Positions 41,774 to 50,611 of a stretch of 64,000 nucleotides of DNA are shown in pieces (position 1 is the first letter of the stretch; each line of letters begins with the position of its first letter). Position numbers and translations under genes: made by a program. This stretch comes from TMP-86 sp044226865 (GTDB lineage Bacteria > Pseudomonadota > Gammaproteobacteria > Steroidobacterales > Steroidobacteraceae). The notes under the pieces were generated by a model, which was not told the origin of the DNA, did no database searches, and saw nothing but the letters and a program-made list of their open reading frames with translations. The stretch spans positions 133,688 to 197,687 of the forward strand of contig JBGAGE010000011.1 of the NCBI GenBank assembly GCA_044226865.1, written 5' to 3'.

Positions 41774-42655
41774 TTGACTTTCGTGGATGTTGACACACTA
41801 GCGGTCATGTTCAAGGCCTTGGCCTACGCCGCGCTTCTGCAAGGGGCCGGCGTTGCCGCGTTTCTTTCAGTATTCGGGGCGCACCTGCGAGCATCGATTC
41901 GATTGATCCGAAGCTTCGGTATCGCCATGGGTGGCCTCGGATTGGCGGCGGTGTTGATTTGCTACGCGTTGGAAGCAGGCAGAATGACGGGCGAGGTCGC
42001 GGGAGTCATGGACTATGCGACGCAGCTGCGCCTCGCGCATCTGCCTTTTGCTTCCGTGACGTCCCTTCGGATCCTGGGTGGGGTAATGCTCCTCATCGGT
42101 CTGGTTTGGAGAGCAGGGGAAGGCACAGTACTGGCGCTGATCGGGGCGGTCGTCGTGACGGCGACCTTTCTACTTGTAGGTCACTCGGTCTCTCACCAGC
42201 CTCGCTGGGCGATCGTCGTCTTGCTGCAGCTTCACTTGATGGTGGCTGCGTTTTGGGTGGGGTCTATTGTCCCCCTGATTGTGGTCGCCCGCCGTGAGCC
42301 GGCGCTGCACGCCCACCACGTAGTTGAGCGGTTCTCGGCCATGGCAACCGTTCTGGTCCCCGCGATGGCGATCGCGGGGATGCTGATGGGGTGGCTCTTG
42401 ATCGGCGGACACTTCACATTGAGAGACCCTTATACGGCAATGCTGACGGGTAAAATCACGCTCTTTATCGTGGCTCTCCTTCTGGCGGCGCTGAATCGGA
42501 TGAGACTTGGGCCGGCATTACGTGCAGGCACCACTTTGGCGGTGCGCCGTTTCTCGATGAGCTTGGCGGCCGAGTTGGTGATTCTACTTGCAGTTGTTGG
42601 CCTAACGGCTACGTTGACGAGCTTGTTCTCTCCTCCAATGCTGAGTGCACCGTGA
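41774..42655 (+). CDS. copD: CopD-family copper-uptake membrane protein
   Basis: 293 residues, seven or eight transmembrane helices. Typical CopD landmarks are LRLAHLPFASVTSLRIL, VGHSVSHQPRWAIVVLLQLHLMVAAFWVGSIVPL and a C-terminal ALNRMRLGPALRAGTTLAVRRFSMSLAAELVI. It usually imports copper delivered by CopC. The start is a TTG at 41774; an ATG at 41807 is possible. Confidence 0.88.
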   Translation: MTFVDVDTLAVMFKALAYAALLQGAGVAAFLSVFGAHLRASIRLIRSFGIAMGGLGLAAVLICYALEAGRMTGEVAGVMDYATQLRLAHLPFASVTSLRILGGVMLLIGLVWRAGEGTVLALIGAVVVTATFLLVGHSVSHQPRWAIVVLLQLHLMVAAFWVGSIVPLIVVARREPALHAHHVVERFSAMATVLVPAMAIAGMLMGWLLIGGHFTLRDPYTAMLTGKITLFIVALLLAALNRMRLGPALRAGTTLAVRRFSMSLAAELVILLAVVGLTATLTSLFSPPMLSAP

Positions 42656-42805
42656 ATGAAGGTTGCGTAGACCGAATTGGTCTTGCTGTGCATCAACTTC
42701 TTTGCCGGAAACTTCAACGGAGACGTCGATACGGTGCGAGATGGTGTCGTTCCCGAAAGTGCCTGGAATTGAATCCGCAGTGAGCAATATCTCGGGGTGA
42801 GTTGC

Positions 42806-43078
42806 TTATTTGGGAGCGACCGTCGTACCGCCGGTAATGCGCTGGCAGGTGCCCCTGGGAACGTAGATCCAGGCTTCCCGTGCATCGTCCTTTTCCACGG
42901 TGCCGGCGCAGGAATTGCTTGCGGTGAAGCAGTCATTGAGCCCCGCTTTCACGATGCCGTAGCATTTCTCGTATGGGTAGTCCGGCTTCTCGGGATGGAC
43001 TTGCGCGCTAGCCGCATTCGACAGCAATGCCGCAACTGCGACGATGAGGGATTGAAGGGTAATGGTCGCTGTTTTCAT
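42806..43078 (-). CDS. DUF2282/BufA1-type bufferin precursor, orphan
   Basis: 90 residues with a signal peptide ending NAASA. The core EKCYGIVKAGLNDCFTA, NSCAGTV and WIYVPRGTC gives the four-cysteine pattern of DUF2282 (BufA1) peptides. In described systems their cysteines are modified by the MNIO enzyme BufB (DUF692) with BufC to make copper-binding bufferins. Neither partner is within this window. It lies 22 bases after the porin gene on the same strand and is convergent with copD. Confidence 0.85.
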   Translation of the reverse strand: MKTATITLQSLIVAVAALLSNAASAQVHPEKPDYPYEKCYGIVKAGLNDCFTASNSCAGTVEKDDAREAWIYVPRGTCQRITGGTTVAPK

Positions 43079-43100
43079 GTCGGTCTCCGGGGTTCAGTGT

Positions 43101-44237
43101 TCATAACGTGGCTCGAGCACCGATGAGCAGCATCGTAGCGCGGTGCCGCTCGATGGGCTGCGAGCCGCCTTCATCGTCAAAATCAAACGAGTACAGGGCG
43201 CCAAACACACGCAGTTTGGTCGTGAAGCGGTAGGACACGCCGAGTTCGACGGCGCGCAGCAAGTCCCTGCCGGCGATGAGCGCGTCGCCTTCCGTGGTCG
43301 CCAGTTGATAGTAGGCACCGGCAGTCCACCGTCCAAGGTTGTAGTTGATGCTGGCCGTGGCGCCGTAGGCATCAGACGCACCTCGCTTGTTGGCGTCACT
43401 CAGTCCGCTCGTGCCGTTCCAGGTGCCACTGATGCCCAGCATCCAGTCATTGTCGAGAATGAGCGTGGCGCCAGCGTTAATGGAGCGCAGCGACCGCTGG
43501 GTCCGTGCGGCTGAACTTGCCTGCGACAAACTGACCGATCCCCCGATGCGCAGAATGTTGGTGTCCCAGTAGCGCTCGTGCACAAGACCCGCTTGGAGGA
43601 GCCGACTGAATCGAGGATCCTCTGCATTGGGGGCGTAGGAGAGGCCCGCCAGGAAGCCTTTTCGCTTTGGAGAAACATAGACCAGCTTGGCGGAGCGATC
43701 ATTCGCCAGGGAGGCGCTCGCGCCCAATGCCGCCAGCTCGTCGAGTTGTGAGGCCAGACCGCGTCTCAGGAAGGCATGTTGCAATCCCCCACCGGGATCG
43801 AGGCTTGGCCCCGACGCGGGACCGAATTCAGCGCTGGTGAACGCAAAGTTGTTGGGTGCGTAGCCGGTCAGGACGTCGGGGAGTCCTGGTCGTGTGCCAA
43901 ACTCGAGCCGGCCGGCACTTCCCAAAAGGAGGAAGCTGGCTTCAGCGAGATTGGCGCGACTCTGCGGGGAGGACTCGACGACGAGTCGGAGTCCCAGGTC
44001 AGGACCGTCCGCGTTCTTCCAGCGCGCAAGCCCTCGAAGCGCGGCATCGACACGCAGGTCATTCGAGGCGGAGCGGTCCGGTGTGTCGACCGAACTTAGC
44101 GGCTCCGTCGTCAGGTTGGCATAACCTTCTAGGGTGAGGTCAAGTCGATCACCGTGATTGACGATCTGCGCTGACGCCGATTGAAACGCGGCCACGAGAA
44201 ACAGACCTATGACGCAGTTAGACAGTCGGTGAAACAT
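43101..44237 (-). CDS. outer-membrane porin
   Basis: 378 residues from the ATG at 44237. A signal peptide (IGLFLVAAFQSASA) is followed by a long series of amphipathic beta strands typical of a gram-negative porin (LDLTLEGYANLTT, GRLEFGTRPGLPDVLTGY, AYGATASINYNLGRWTAGAYYQLA) and a C-terminal aromatic strand region. It is cotranscribed with the downstream bufferin-type gene, which may mean the porin is part of a metal-stress response. The specific solute is unknown. Confidence 0.75.
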   Translation of the reverse strand: MFHRLSNCVIGLFLVAAFQSASAQIVNHGDRLDLTLEGYANLTTEPLSSVDTPDRSASNDLRVDAALRGLARWKNADGPDLGLRLVVESSPQSRANLAEASFLLLGSAGRLEFGTRPGLPDVLTGYAPNNFAFTSAEFGPASGPSLDPGGGLQHAFLRRGLASQLDELAALGASASLANDRSAKLVYVSPKRKGFLAGLSYAPNAEDPRFSRLLQAGLVHERYWDTNILRIGGSVSLSQASSAARTQRSLRSINAGATLILDNDWMLGISGTWNGTSGLSDANKRGASDAYGATASINYNLGRWTAGAYYQLATTEGDALIAGRDLLRAVELGVSYRFTTKLRVFGALYSFDFDDEGGSQPIERHRATMLLIGARATL

Positions 44238-44670
44238 CGTGTGGAAACGCAAAGATGGGTACCTAAAGACACGAGCAACATTCGTGCCAAGAGCGATTTT
44301 CGGTTCCGGGGTGCCATCTGCGCCTGCACCGACGCTTCTACATTGGCTGGCCGCGACACGCGGCGGTCGATGGCGGGATGCCACCGTATTTAGTGGCAGT
44401 GGATGTGGGACGTCACACCAAGAGCGTGAATCGGACCAAGCCGCGACTAGTTCAAGTCCAGCTGAGTTGCGAAGGCAAATCGGCTGGCCCGCCGTGGCCC
44501 TCGATTTTTGAGGGAGCCTGGCCTACGTCGTCTAATAAATTTGATCACGTTTGCAGGGTCGCGGTCATCAGCCGGACAGATTGCCCATCTTGATCTCATG
44601 CGAATTCCAGAGATGTCTCGACGGTCGCAATGCAAATGTCCGCCATCCCTCTCCGATCGGATCGCCTGAA
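44238..44670. other. intergenic region, nothing recognised
   Basis: About 430 bases between two minus-strand genes (the end of the P2-type ATPase and the start of the porin). It should hold the porin promoter. No supportable gene, hairpin or repeat was seen. Confidence 0.4.
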
Positions 44671-47163
44671 CTAGGTCGCACTGATCCATTCCCGAGTGTT
44701 GCCGTCTCCACCTTCCGAGCTCGGCGGCCGCCGGATCTTGCGGCGGACCAGTTTTGAAACCTCGATCATAGAGACCGGGAATAAGCCGACCAATACACTT
44801 AAAGCGCAATCTGCCATCGACAGATCGCCGATCTGGAAGAGGGCTTGCGTCTCTGGGACATGGTGGATAATGAGCTGGACCAAGATCGAAACGGTCACCA
44901 CACCGAGCAACGTCAGATTGCTGAACGCCCCTATCTCCCAGAATGGACGCGTGGCGCTTCTCGCTGCAAATGAGCGGAAAAGCTCTGCGAAAACAATGAC
45001 CGAGAACGCAAGGTTGCGCGCCTCCTCAAGATTGCGGTTACGAAGCGCCCACGCAAAGATGCCGAGCGTCGACAACGTTTGTAGCATCCCCGTCACGAGG
45101 ATTGACGTCCACTCGGGCCGCCCGAGCATGGGCTCGTCGACGCGACGCGGCATTCTGCTCATCACATCATCGTCCGGTGGATCCATCATCAGGGCGAGGG
45201 CTGGCAGGCCGTCCGTGACCAAATTGATCCAGAGGAGCTGCAACGGGAGGAGCGGAAACGGAAGTCCAACGATGGATGCGACGAGCATCACCGCCAATTC
45301 ACCTGTATTTCCTGACAACAAATAAACGAGGGATTTTCGAATGTTATCGAAGATGCCTCGGCCTTCTCGAACCGCCGCCACGATGCTCGCGAAGTTATCG
45401 TCGTTGAGAACCATGTCGGCGGCTTCTCTCGTCACTTCGGTGCCGGTTTTTCCCATGCAAATGCCGATATGAGCCTCTCGAAGGGCCGGGGCGTCATTCA
45501 CACCGTCTCCGGTCATGGCCACGATCGCACCCTTCTGCTTCCATCCGCGAACGATTTTGAGCTTATCCTCCGGGGTCGCCCGCGCGTGCACGAACTCCTC
45601 GTCCGGCTCCCCAGGCCGGACGATGCCAAGTTCACGGGCGATCACGCGCGCCGTCGCAGGATGGTCTCCGGTGATCATTACCGTCTTGATGCCCGCCGCG
45701 CGAGCTGCCGCTACAGCATCTATGGCCTCCGTCCGTGGTGGATCCGCAATACCGATGAGGCCGACGAGCGAAAGGTTCTCCTCCAGCGCACCCGTTCCGA
45801 CCGCAACCGCGAGCACGCGCAGTCCCCGTGCGGCCATCTGGGCGTTGGCCTCGGTTGCACCGGCTGTTCCCGATGTGCAGAGAGGGAGCATGAGCTCGAC
45901 GGCGCCTTTGACGTAGAGGACGCCGTCTGCGCGCTGGACGGACATTCTCTTTCGGTCGGAGTCGAAGGGATTCACGGCAATGCGTGGCCGCTCCATTTCA
46001 ATCCGTTCGCGCCGGATTTCGCGCTGTGCCGCCGCAACGAGAATCGCGATTTCTGTGGTATCACCGATTCCTTCCCGCTCGTCTTCGGTGAGCTCGGCAT
46101 CGCAATTCGCGGCCGCAACCTCGAGGATTCTCTGATGGTCCGGCCCCCACAGGTCGCGAACAGTCATGACACCCGTTGTAAGAGTGCCGGTCTTGTCTGT
46201 GCAAATCACCGTCGCACAACCAAGCGTCTCAACGGATGGTAGCTTTCGAACCAATACATGTCGTGAGGCCATTCGCCGCACCCCAATTGCGAGGGCAATG
46301 GTGACGATGGCTGGCAGACCTTCAGGAACTGCTGCGACTGCCAGTGATATTGCAGAAAGAAATACGTTGAAGATGCCCAGTCCACGGATGATGCCCAGTA
46401 GCGCAACAACAGCGACGATGCTGATACAGATGTAGAGCAGCATCTGGCTGACGCCTGCCAGGCGCTTTTGGAGGGGCGTCTCGCTTTCCACGGCCGTGGT
46501 GAGAAGGTGCGCGATCTTTCCAATCTCTGTACGCATCCCCGTTGCAAGGACTTCGGCTCTTCCAGTGCCATTGCTGATGTGAGTACCCATGAACACGGTG
46601 TCGTATCGCTCGGCGACTGGTGCATCGGGAACTGCGGGCACGATGGACTTCTCCACGGGCTCGGACTCCCCTGTGAGCGTTGCTTCGTTGCATCGGAGAA
46701 CGTTCGCCTCCAACAAGCGGGCGTCCGCGGCGACTATATCTCCGGCCTCGAGGAGGAGGACATCCCCGACGACCACCTCGACAGCGCGTACCACCGTAGA
46801 GTGCGCATCGCGCAGGACGCGAGCACGTGGGGCGGTCATCGATCGAAGCGCCAGGACTGCGCGCTCAGCTCGATACTCCTGAAGGAAGCCGACAAATGCG
46901 TTGATGACGACGATCGTACCGATCGCGACGGCGTCGGCCAGCTCTCCGAGAAAGGCCGATATACCGCAGGCGGCAAGCAGAATCCAAATTACCGGACTCC
47001 TGAACTGCTCTGAAAACATCACCCAGGGCGAAGTCGCCTCTTCGCGCGTAATCTCGTTGGGGCCCAGCTCAGAGAGCCGTTTGGCGGCTTCCGCGCTGGT
47101 CAGCCCCGGCACGTCAGATGGACCTTGGGGTAGGTTGTCAGAGGCGACTATCGCGATCGTCAT
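44671..47163 (-). CDS. P2-type cation-transporting ATPase
   Basis: 830 residues. The N-terminal cation-ATPase domain (GLTSAEAAKRLSELGPNEI) precedes the E1-E2 core: actuator TLTGESEPVEK, TM4 metal-site AAVPEGLPAIVTIALAIG, phosphorylation CTDKTGTLTTG, the hinge TGDGVNDAPAL, TM6 INLVTDGLPALALMMDPP and a C-terminal extension. PEGL in TM4 and the overall plan are those of Ca2+/Mn2+-type (PacL) pumps, not P1B heavy-metal pumps. It is 22 bases after cusA on the same strand, an unusual companion for an RND efflux system. Confidence 0.9.
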   Translation of the reverse strand: MTIAIVASDNLPQGPSDVPGLTSAEAAKRLSELGPNEITREEATSPWVMFSEQFRSPVIWILLAACGISAFLGELADAVAIGTIVVINAFVGFLQEYRAERAVLALRSMTAPRARVLRDAHSTVVRAVEVVVGDVLLLEAGDIVAADARLLEANVLRCNEATLTGESEPVEKSIVPAVPDAPVAERYDTVFMGTHISNGTGRAEVLATGMRTEIGKIAHLLTTAVESETPLQKRLAGVSQMLLYICISIVAVVALLGIIRGLGIFNVFLSAISLAVAAVPEGLPAIVTIALAIGVRRMASRHVLVRKLPSVETLGCATVICTDKTGTLTTGVMTVRDLWGPDHQRILEVAAANCDAELTEDEREGIGDTTEIAILVAAAQREIRRERIEMERPRIAVNPFDSDRKRMSVQRADGVLYVKGAVELMLPLCTSGTAGATEANAQMAARGLRVLAVAVGTGALEENLSLVGLIGIADPPRTEAIDAVAAARAAGIKTVMITGDHPATARVIARELGIVRPGEPDEEFVHARATPEDKLKIVRGWKQKGAIVAMTGDGVNDAPALREAHIGICMGKTGTEVTREAADMVLNDDNFASIVAAVREGRGIFDNIRKSLVYLLSGNTGELAVMLVASIVGLPFPLLPLQLLWINLVTDGLPALALMMDPPDDDVMSRMPRRVDEPMLGRPEWTSILVTGMLQTLSTLGIFAWALRNRNLEEARNLAFSVIVFAELFRSFAARSATRPFWEIGAFSNLTLLGVVTVSILVQLIIHHVPETQALFQIGDLSMADCALSVLVGLFPVSMIEVSKLVRRKIRRPPSSEGGDGNTREWISAT

Positions 47164-47185
47164 GTGTCCCTCGCGCCCGAGACGG

Positions 47186-50100
47186 TCATGCTGGCTGCGT
47201 TGCCGTCGTACGGCGAAGTTCGTAACTCCGCCATACCACGTACACTGACGGTATGACGAGCAGCGTAAGAACTGTGAGCGAGACCAAGCCGCCCCACATT
47301 GGAGCGGCGATGCGCTTGGCGACGTCAGAGCCGACACCCGTATCGAGCAAGATGGGCAGCAAACCAAAGACGTTGGTCAACACCGTCATCAGCAACGGTC
47401 TGACTCTCTTGGCGCCGGCGTCGAGCGACTCATCGACAAGGTCAGATACCGTGATAATCGTTCCCTTGGAGCGTCCCTCGTTCCACGCCTCGTCGAGATA
47501 GACGACCATCACGCTCGCGGTTTCGGCGGCGACGCCAAGCAGGGCGATCATCCCGACCCACACGGCGATCGACATGTTGAAGTGCGCAATCCAGAGTGTC
47601 CAAATGGCTCCGACTGCGGCGAATGGAACGCTCGACATCACGATGAGAGTTTGCGTAGCCCCTTTGAAACTCAGATACAGCATCAAAAAGACAATTCCAA
47701 GCGTTAGCGGCAAAATCCAAGCCATCCGGACTCGTACGCGCTCCAGCAGTTCGTATTGGCCTGTCCACTTGAGAAAATAGCCTGGAGGAAGGGAGACTTC
47801 CCGCGCGACCTTCATCTTGGCAGCCGTTACGTAGCCGCCAACGTCACTCGTCGCGATGTCGACGTAGACCCACCCGGTAATGGAGCCCATCTCACTTTTG
47901 ATCATCGGCGGCCCCATGACCGGCTCGATTCGCGCAAGTTGACCCAGGGGAATGAAGGCGGCTGAGGATGCTGAGCCACGTGAGGATCGCGCTGCTGAAT
48001 TGCCACCGCTCATGAGGTCTCCACCCAAGGCGGCGCTCTGACCGCCGGGCGTCACAGAGCCAGACGACGGCATTCCACCACCCATCGGCGATGCGCCTGC
48101 GCCGATCGAACTTTGTCCCATTGGTGAGGCTGGCTGCATTGCCCCGCCCTCGCCTGAGAGGGCCGCGGGCGAGCCCACCGGAAGGGGCCGCGGCGAAAGA
48201 GGAGCAATCGGAACCAGGATGTTGCGGAGCGCCTCCGGGTTGTCACGCAGCTCTCGCGGGTAGCGTACATTGACCCGGTAGCGCTCCCGGCCCTCGAAAG
48301 TCGTGGACACGTCCATGCCGCCAATGGAGCTTTCAACGACATCGAGCACCTCGCGAACCGTGAGTCCGAAGCGCGCAATCGCCTCCCGATCCGGCGTCAC
48401 GTCGAGAAAGAATCCCCCGAGCTCACGCTCAGCATAGACGCTGCGCGTGTTTGGCAGAGTGCGCAATGAACGCTCAAGCTGGTCGTTGATCTTGTCTATT
48501 ACCTCGAGATCCGGGCCAAATACCTTGATGCCGATCGGCGTTCGTATTCCGGTCGAAAGCATGTCGATGCGCGCCTTGATGGGCATGGTCCAGGCACCTT
48601 GGACACCGGGGATCCGCGTGCGCTCATCGAGCTCGGCCAAGATTTTCTCAACCGTCATTCCCTTGCGCCATTGCTGTTGAGGTTTCAGGTGAACAATCGT
48701 CTCGAACATCGACAATGGTGCAGGGTCTAGCGATGTGTCCGCGCGTCCTGACTTTCCGAAAACACGATGAACCTCGGGCACTTGAATGATCTGCTGATTT
48801 TGCCACTGCAACAGACGTCGCGCCTCGGCGGCGGAGATGCCCGGAACCGTAATGGGCATGTAGAGCAGGTCTTCCTCGTACAGGGGGGGCATGAATTCGG
48901 ATCCCAGTCGCATAAATGGAACGGCGGTGAGTACCAAAATTACCAATACCAGCGCGATGACAAGGTGGCGTCGTCTCAGGCAGAACTCGAGGAGGGGCCG
49001 GTAGGCAGCAATACAAAAACGGTTGATCGGGTTCCTATCTTCGGGGGCAATCTTCCCTTTGAGAAAGGTGACCATCAGAGCGGGCACGAGGGTGACGGCA
49101 AAGATCGAAGCGAAGCCCATGGAAAAGGTCTTGGAAAGTGCCAAAGGACGAAACAGCCTTCCTTCCTCGCCTTGGAGAGCGAAAACGGGAAGGAACGCGA
49201 CCGTCAATACGAGCAAAGCCCCGAACATCGAAGGCCCTAGTTCACGCGCCGATGCGATGACGAGTTCCTTTCGCTCGATTGGGCTGCCTGCTTGTTCGGC
49301 TACTGCAATCTTCTTGTGTGCGTTCTCGAGGAGCACACATGCCGAGTCCACCATATCGCCGAGTGCAAGGATGACACCCGCGAGCGACATGATGTTGATC
49401 GAGATGTCTAGGTAATAGAAGGTGATGAACGTCGCCGCCGTGGCGATCGGAAGAGCGATCGCGGCGACCAAGGCCGAGCGAAAATGAAACAAAAACACAA
49501 AGATCACCAGGATGACAACAGCCAGGATCTGCAGCAGATTCACCGACAGTGTGCTGATGGAATCCTTGATCAATTGGCTGCGGTCATAGACCGGGACGAT
49601 CTTGACGCCGGCCGGCAGAGAGTTCTTTAGCTCATTCAACTTAGCCTTGACGCGGGCGATGACATTGAGCGCGTTTTCCCCCGAGCGCATGACAACAATT
49701 CCACCAACGACCTCACCGCGTCCGTCAAGATCGGCGATTCCGCGGCGAATATTGCCACCCACGGTCACATCGGCAACGTCGCGAATCCGAATGGGCGTCC
49801 CGCGCGCATCTGTTGCCACGACCGCGAGATCCAAATCTTCTTTGCGCGTAACGTAGCCCCGGCCACGAAGAGCGTATTCGTGCTGTGCCATTTCGATGAC
49901 GCGACCGCCAACCTCGGTATTGGAGCCTCGCACCGCATTGGCGATCTGGCCCACTGATACGTTCCGTGCCTTCATTCGTGGCGGGTCGACCTGTATCTGG
50001 TACTCCTTTTCGAAGCCGCCAACGCTGACAACTTCAGCTACACCTTCGAGTCCCTGAAGCCAGTAGCGTAGGTGCCAATCCTGGAACGAGCGCAATTCCT

Positions 50101-50611
50101 GGAGGTTGTGCTTTCCACTTTCATCCACGAGAGCATATTGGAAGACCCAGCCAACGCTGGTTGCGTCGGGTCCGATCTGGGGCGTTACACCTTCCGGCAG
50201 CTTGTCCCTTACCTTTGCGAGGTACTCAACGACCCGGGAGCGAGCCCAATAGAGATCCGTGCCGTCCTTGAATACGACGTAGACGAACGACATACCAAAC
50301 ATTGTGAAGCCGCGCACGGTCTTGATTTTAGGGGCGCCCAAGAAAGTCGTGACGATCGGATAGGTGATTTGGTTTTCAATGAGTGTGGGGCTGCGCCCCA
50401 TCCACTCAGTGGCGATGATGACCTGCGTGTCGGACAAATCTGGAAGGGCGTCGAGCTGCGAGTCTTTGGCGCACCAAAGTCCCCATACCGTGAGCGCCCC
50501 GGCGAGCAGAAAAATGATCAATCGTTTGCGTGCCGAGAAGTCGATCAGCCGCGCGACCAGTCCCATCGACGACAGGTCCGTCGGCGCCTTCGTGTCCGAC
50601 TCAATGGGCAT
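47186..50611 (-). CDS. CusA/CzcA-family heavy-metal RND permease (set 1)
   Basis: 1141 residues from the ATG at 50611. N-terminal TM1 with LPDLSDTQVII, porter region AWTMPIKARIDMLSTGIRTPIG (the Met is in the CusA methionine relay), TM4 ALGDMVDSACVLLENAHKK in place of CusA's GAMVDAA, and the C-terminal ALLGVAAETASVMVVYLDEA. An extra Gly/Ser/Ala/Met-rich block of about 80 residues (roughly 803-886, encoded by 47954-48204) is inserted in the periplasmic part just before IPLGQLARIEPV. It partners the adaptor and TolC genes upstream. Confidence 0.92.
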   Translation of the reverse strand: MPIESDTKAPTDLSSMGLVARLIDFSARKRLIIFLLAGALTVWGLWCAKDSQLDALPDLSDTQVIIATEWMGRSPTLIENQITYPIVTTFLGAPKIKTVRGFTMFGMSFVYVVFKDGTDLYWARSRVVEYLAKVRDKLPEGVTPQIGPDATSVGWVFQYALVDESGKHNLQELRSFQDWHLRYWLQGLEGVAEVVSVGGFEKEYQIQVDPPRMKARNVSVGQIANAVRGSNTEVGGRVIEMAQHEYALRGRGYVTRKEDLDLAVVATDARGTPIRIRDVADVTVGGNIRRGIADLDGRGEVVGGIVVMRSGENALNVIARVKAKLNELKNSLPAGVKIVPVYDRSQLIKDSISTLSVNLLQILAVVILVIFVFLFHFRSALVAAIALPIATAATFITFYYLDISINIMSLAGVILALGDMVDSACVLLENAHKKIAVAEQAGSPIERKELVIASARELGPSMFGALLVLTVAFLPVFALQGEEGRLFRPLALSKTFSMGFASIFAVTLVPALMVTFLKGKIAPEDRNPINRFCIAAYRPLLEFCLRRRHLVIALVLVILVLTAVPFMRLGSEFMPPLYEEDLLYMPITVPGISAAEARRLLQWQNQQIIQVPEVHRVFGKSGRADTSLDPAPLSMFETIVHLKPQQQWRKGMTVEKILAELDERTRIPGVQGAWTMPIKARIDMLSTGIRTPIGIKVFGPDLEVIDKINDQLERSLRTLPNTRSVYAERELGGFFLDVTPDREAIARFGLTVREVLDVVESSIGGMDVSTTFEGRERYRVNVRYPRELRDNPEALRNILVPIAPLSPRPLPVGSPAALSGEGGAMQPASPMGQSSIGAGASPMGGGMPSSGSVTPGGQSAALGGDLMSGGNSAARSSRGSASSAAFIPLGQLARIEPVMGPPMIKSEMGSITGWVYVDIATSDVGGYVTAAKMKVAREVSLPPGYFLKWTGQYELLERVRVRMAWILPLTLGIVFLMLYLSFKGATQTLIVMSSVPFAAVGAIWTLWIAHFNMSIAVWVGMIALLGVAAETASVMVVYLDEAWNEGRSKGTIITVSDLVDESLDAGAKRVRPLLMTVLTNVFGLLPILLDTGVGSDVAKRIAAPMWGGLVSLTVLTLLVIPSVYVVWRSYELRRTTATQPA

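Noticed and set aside
42656..42805. Protein-like minus-strand fragment between copD and the bufferin gene
   Set aside because: A short stretch (LTADSIPGTFGNDTISHRID) reads like protein, but it has no start signal of its own and no match I can name.
44447..44809. 120-codon minus-strand frame between the porin and the P2 ATPase
   Set aside because: It overlaps the 3' end of the ATPase gene out of frame and resembles nothing; a chance frame.
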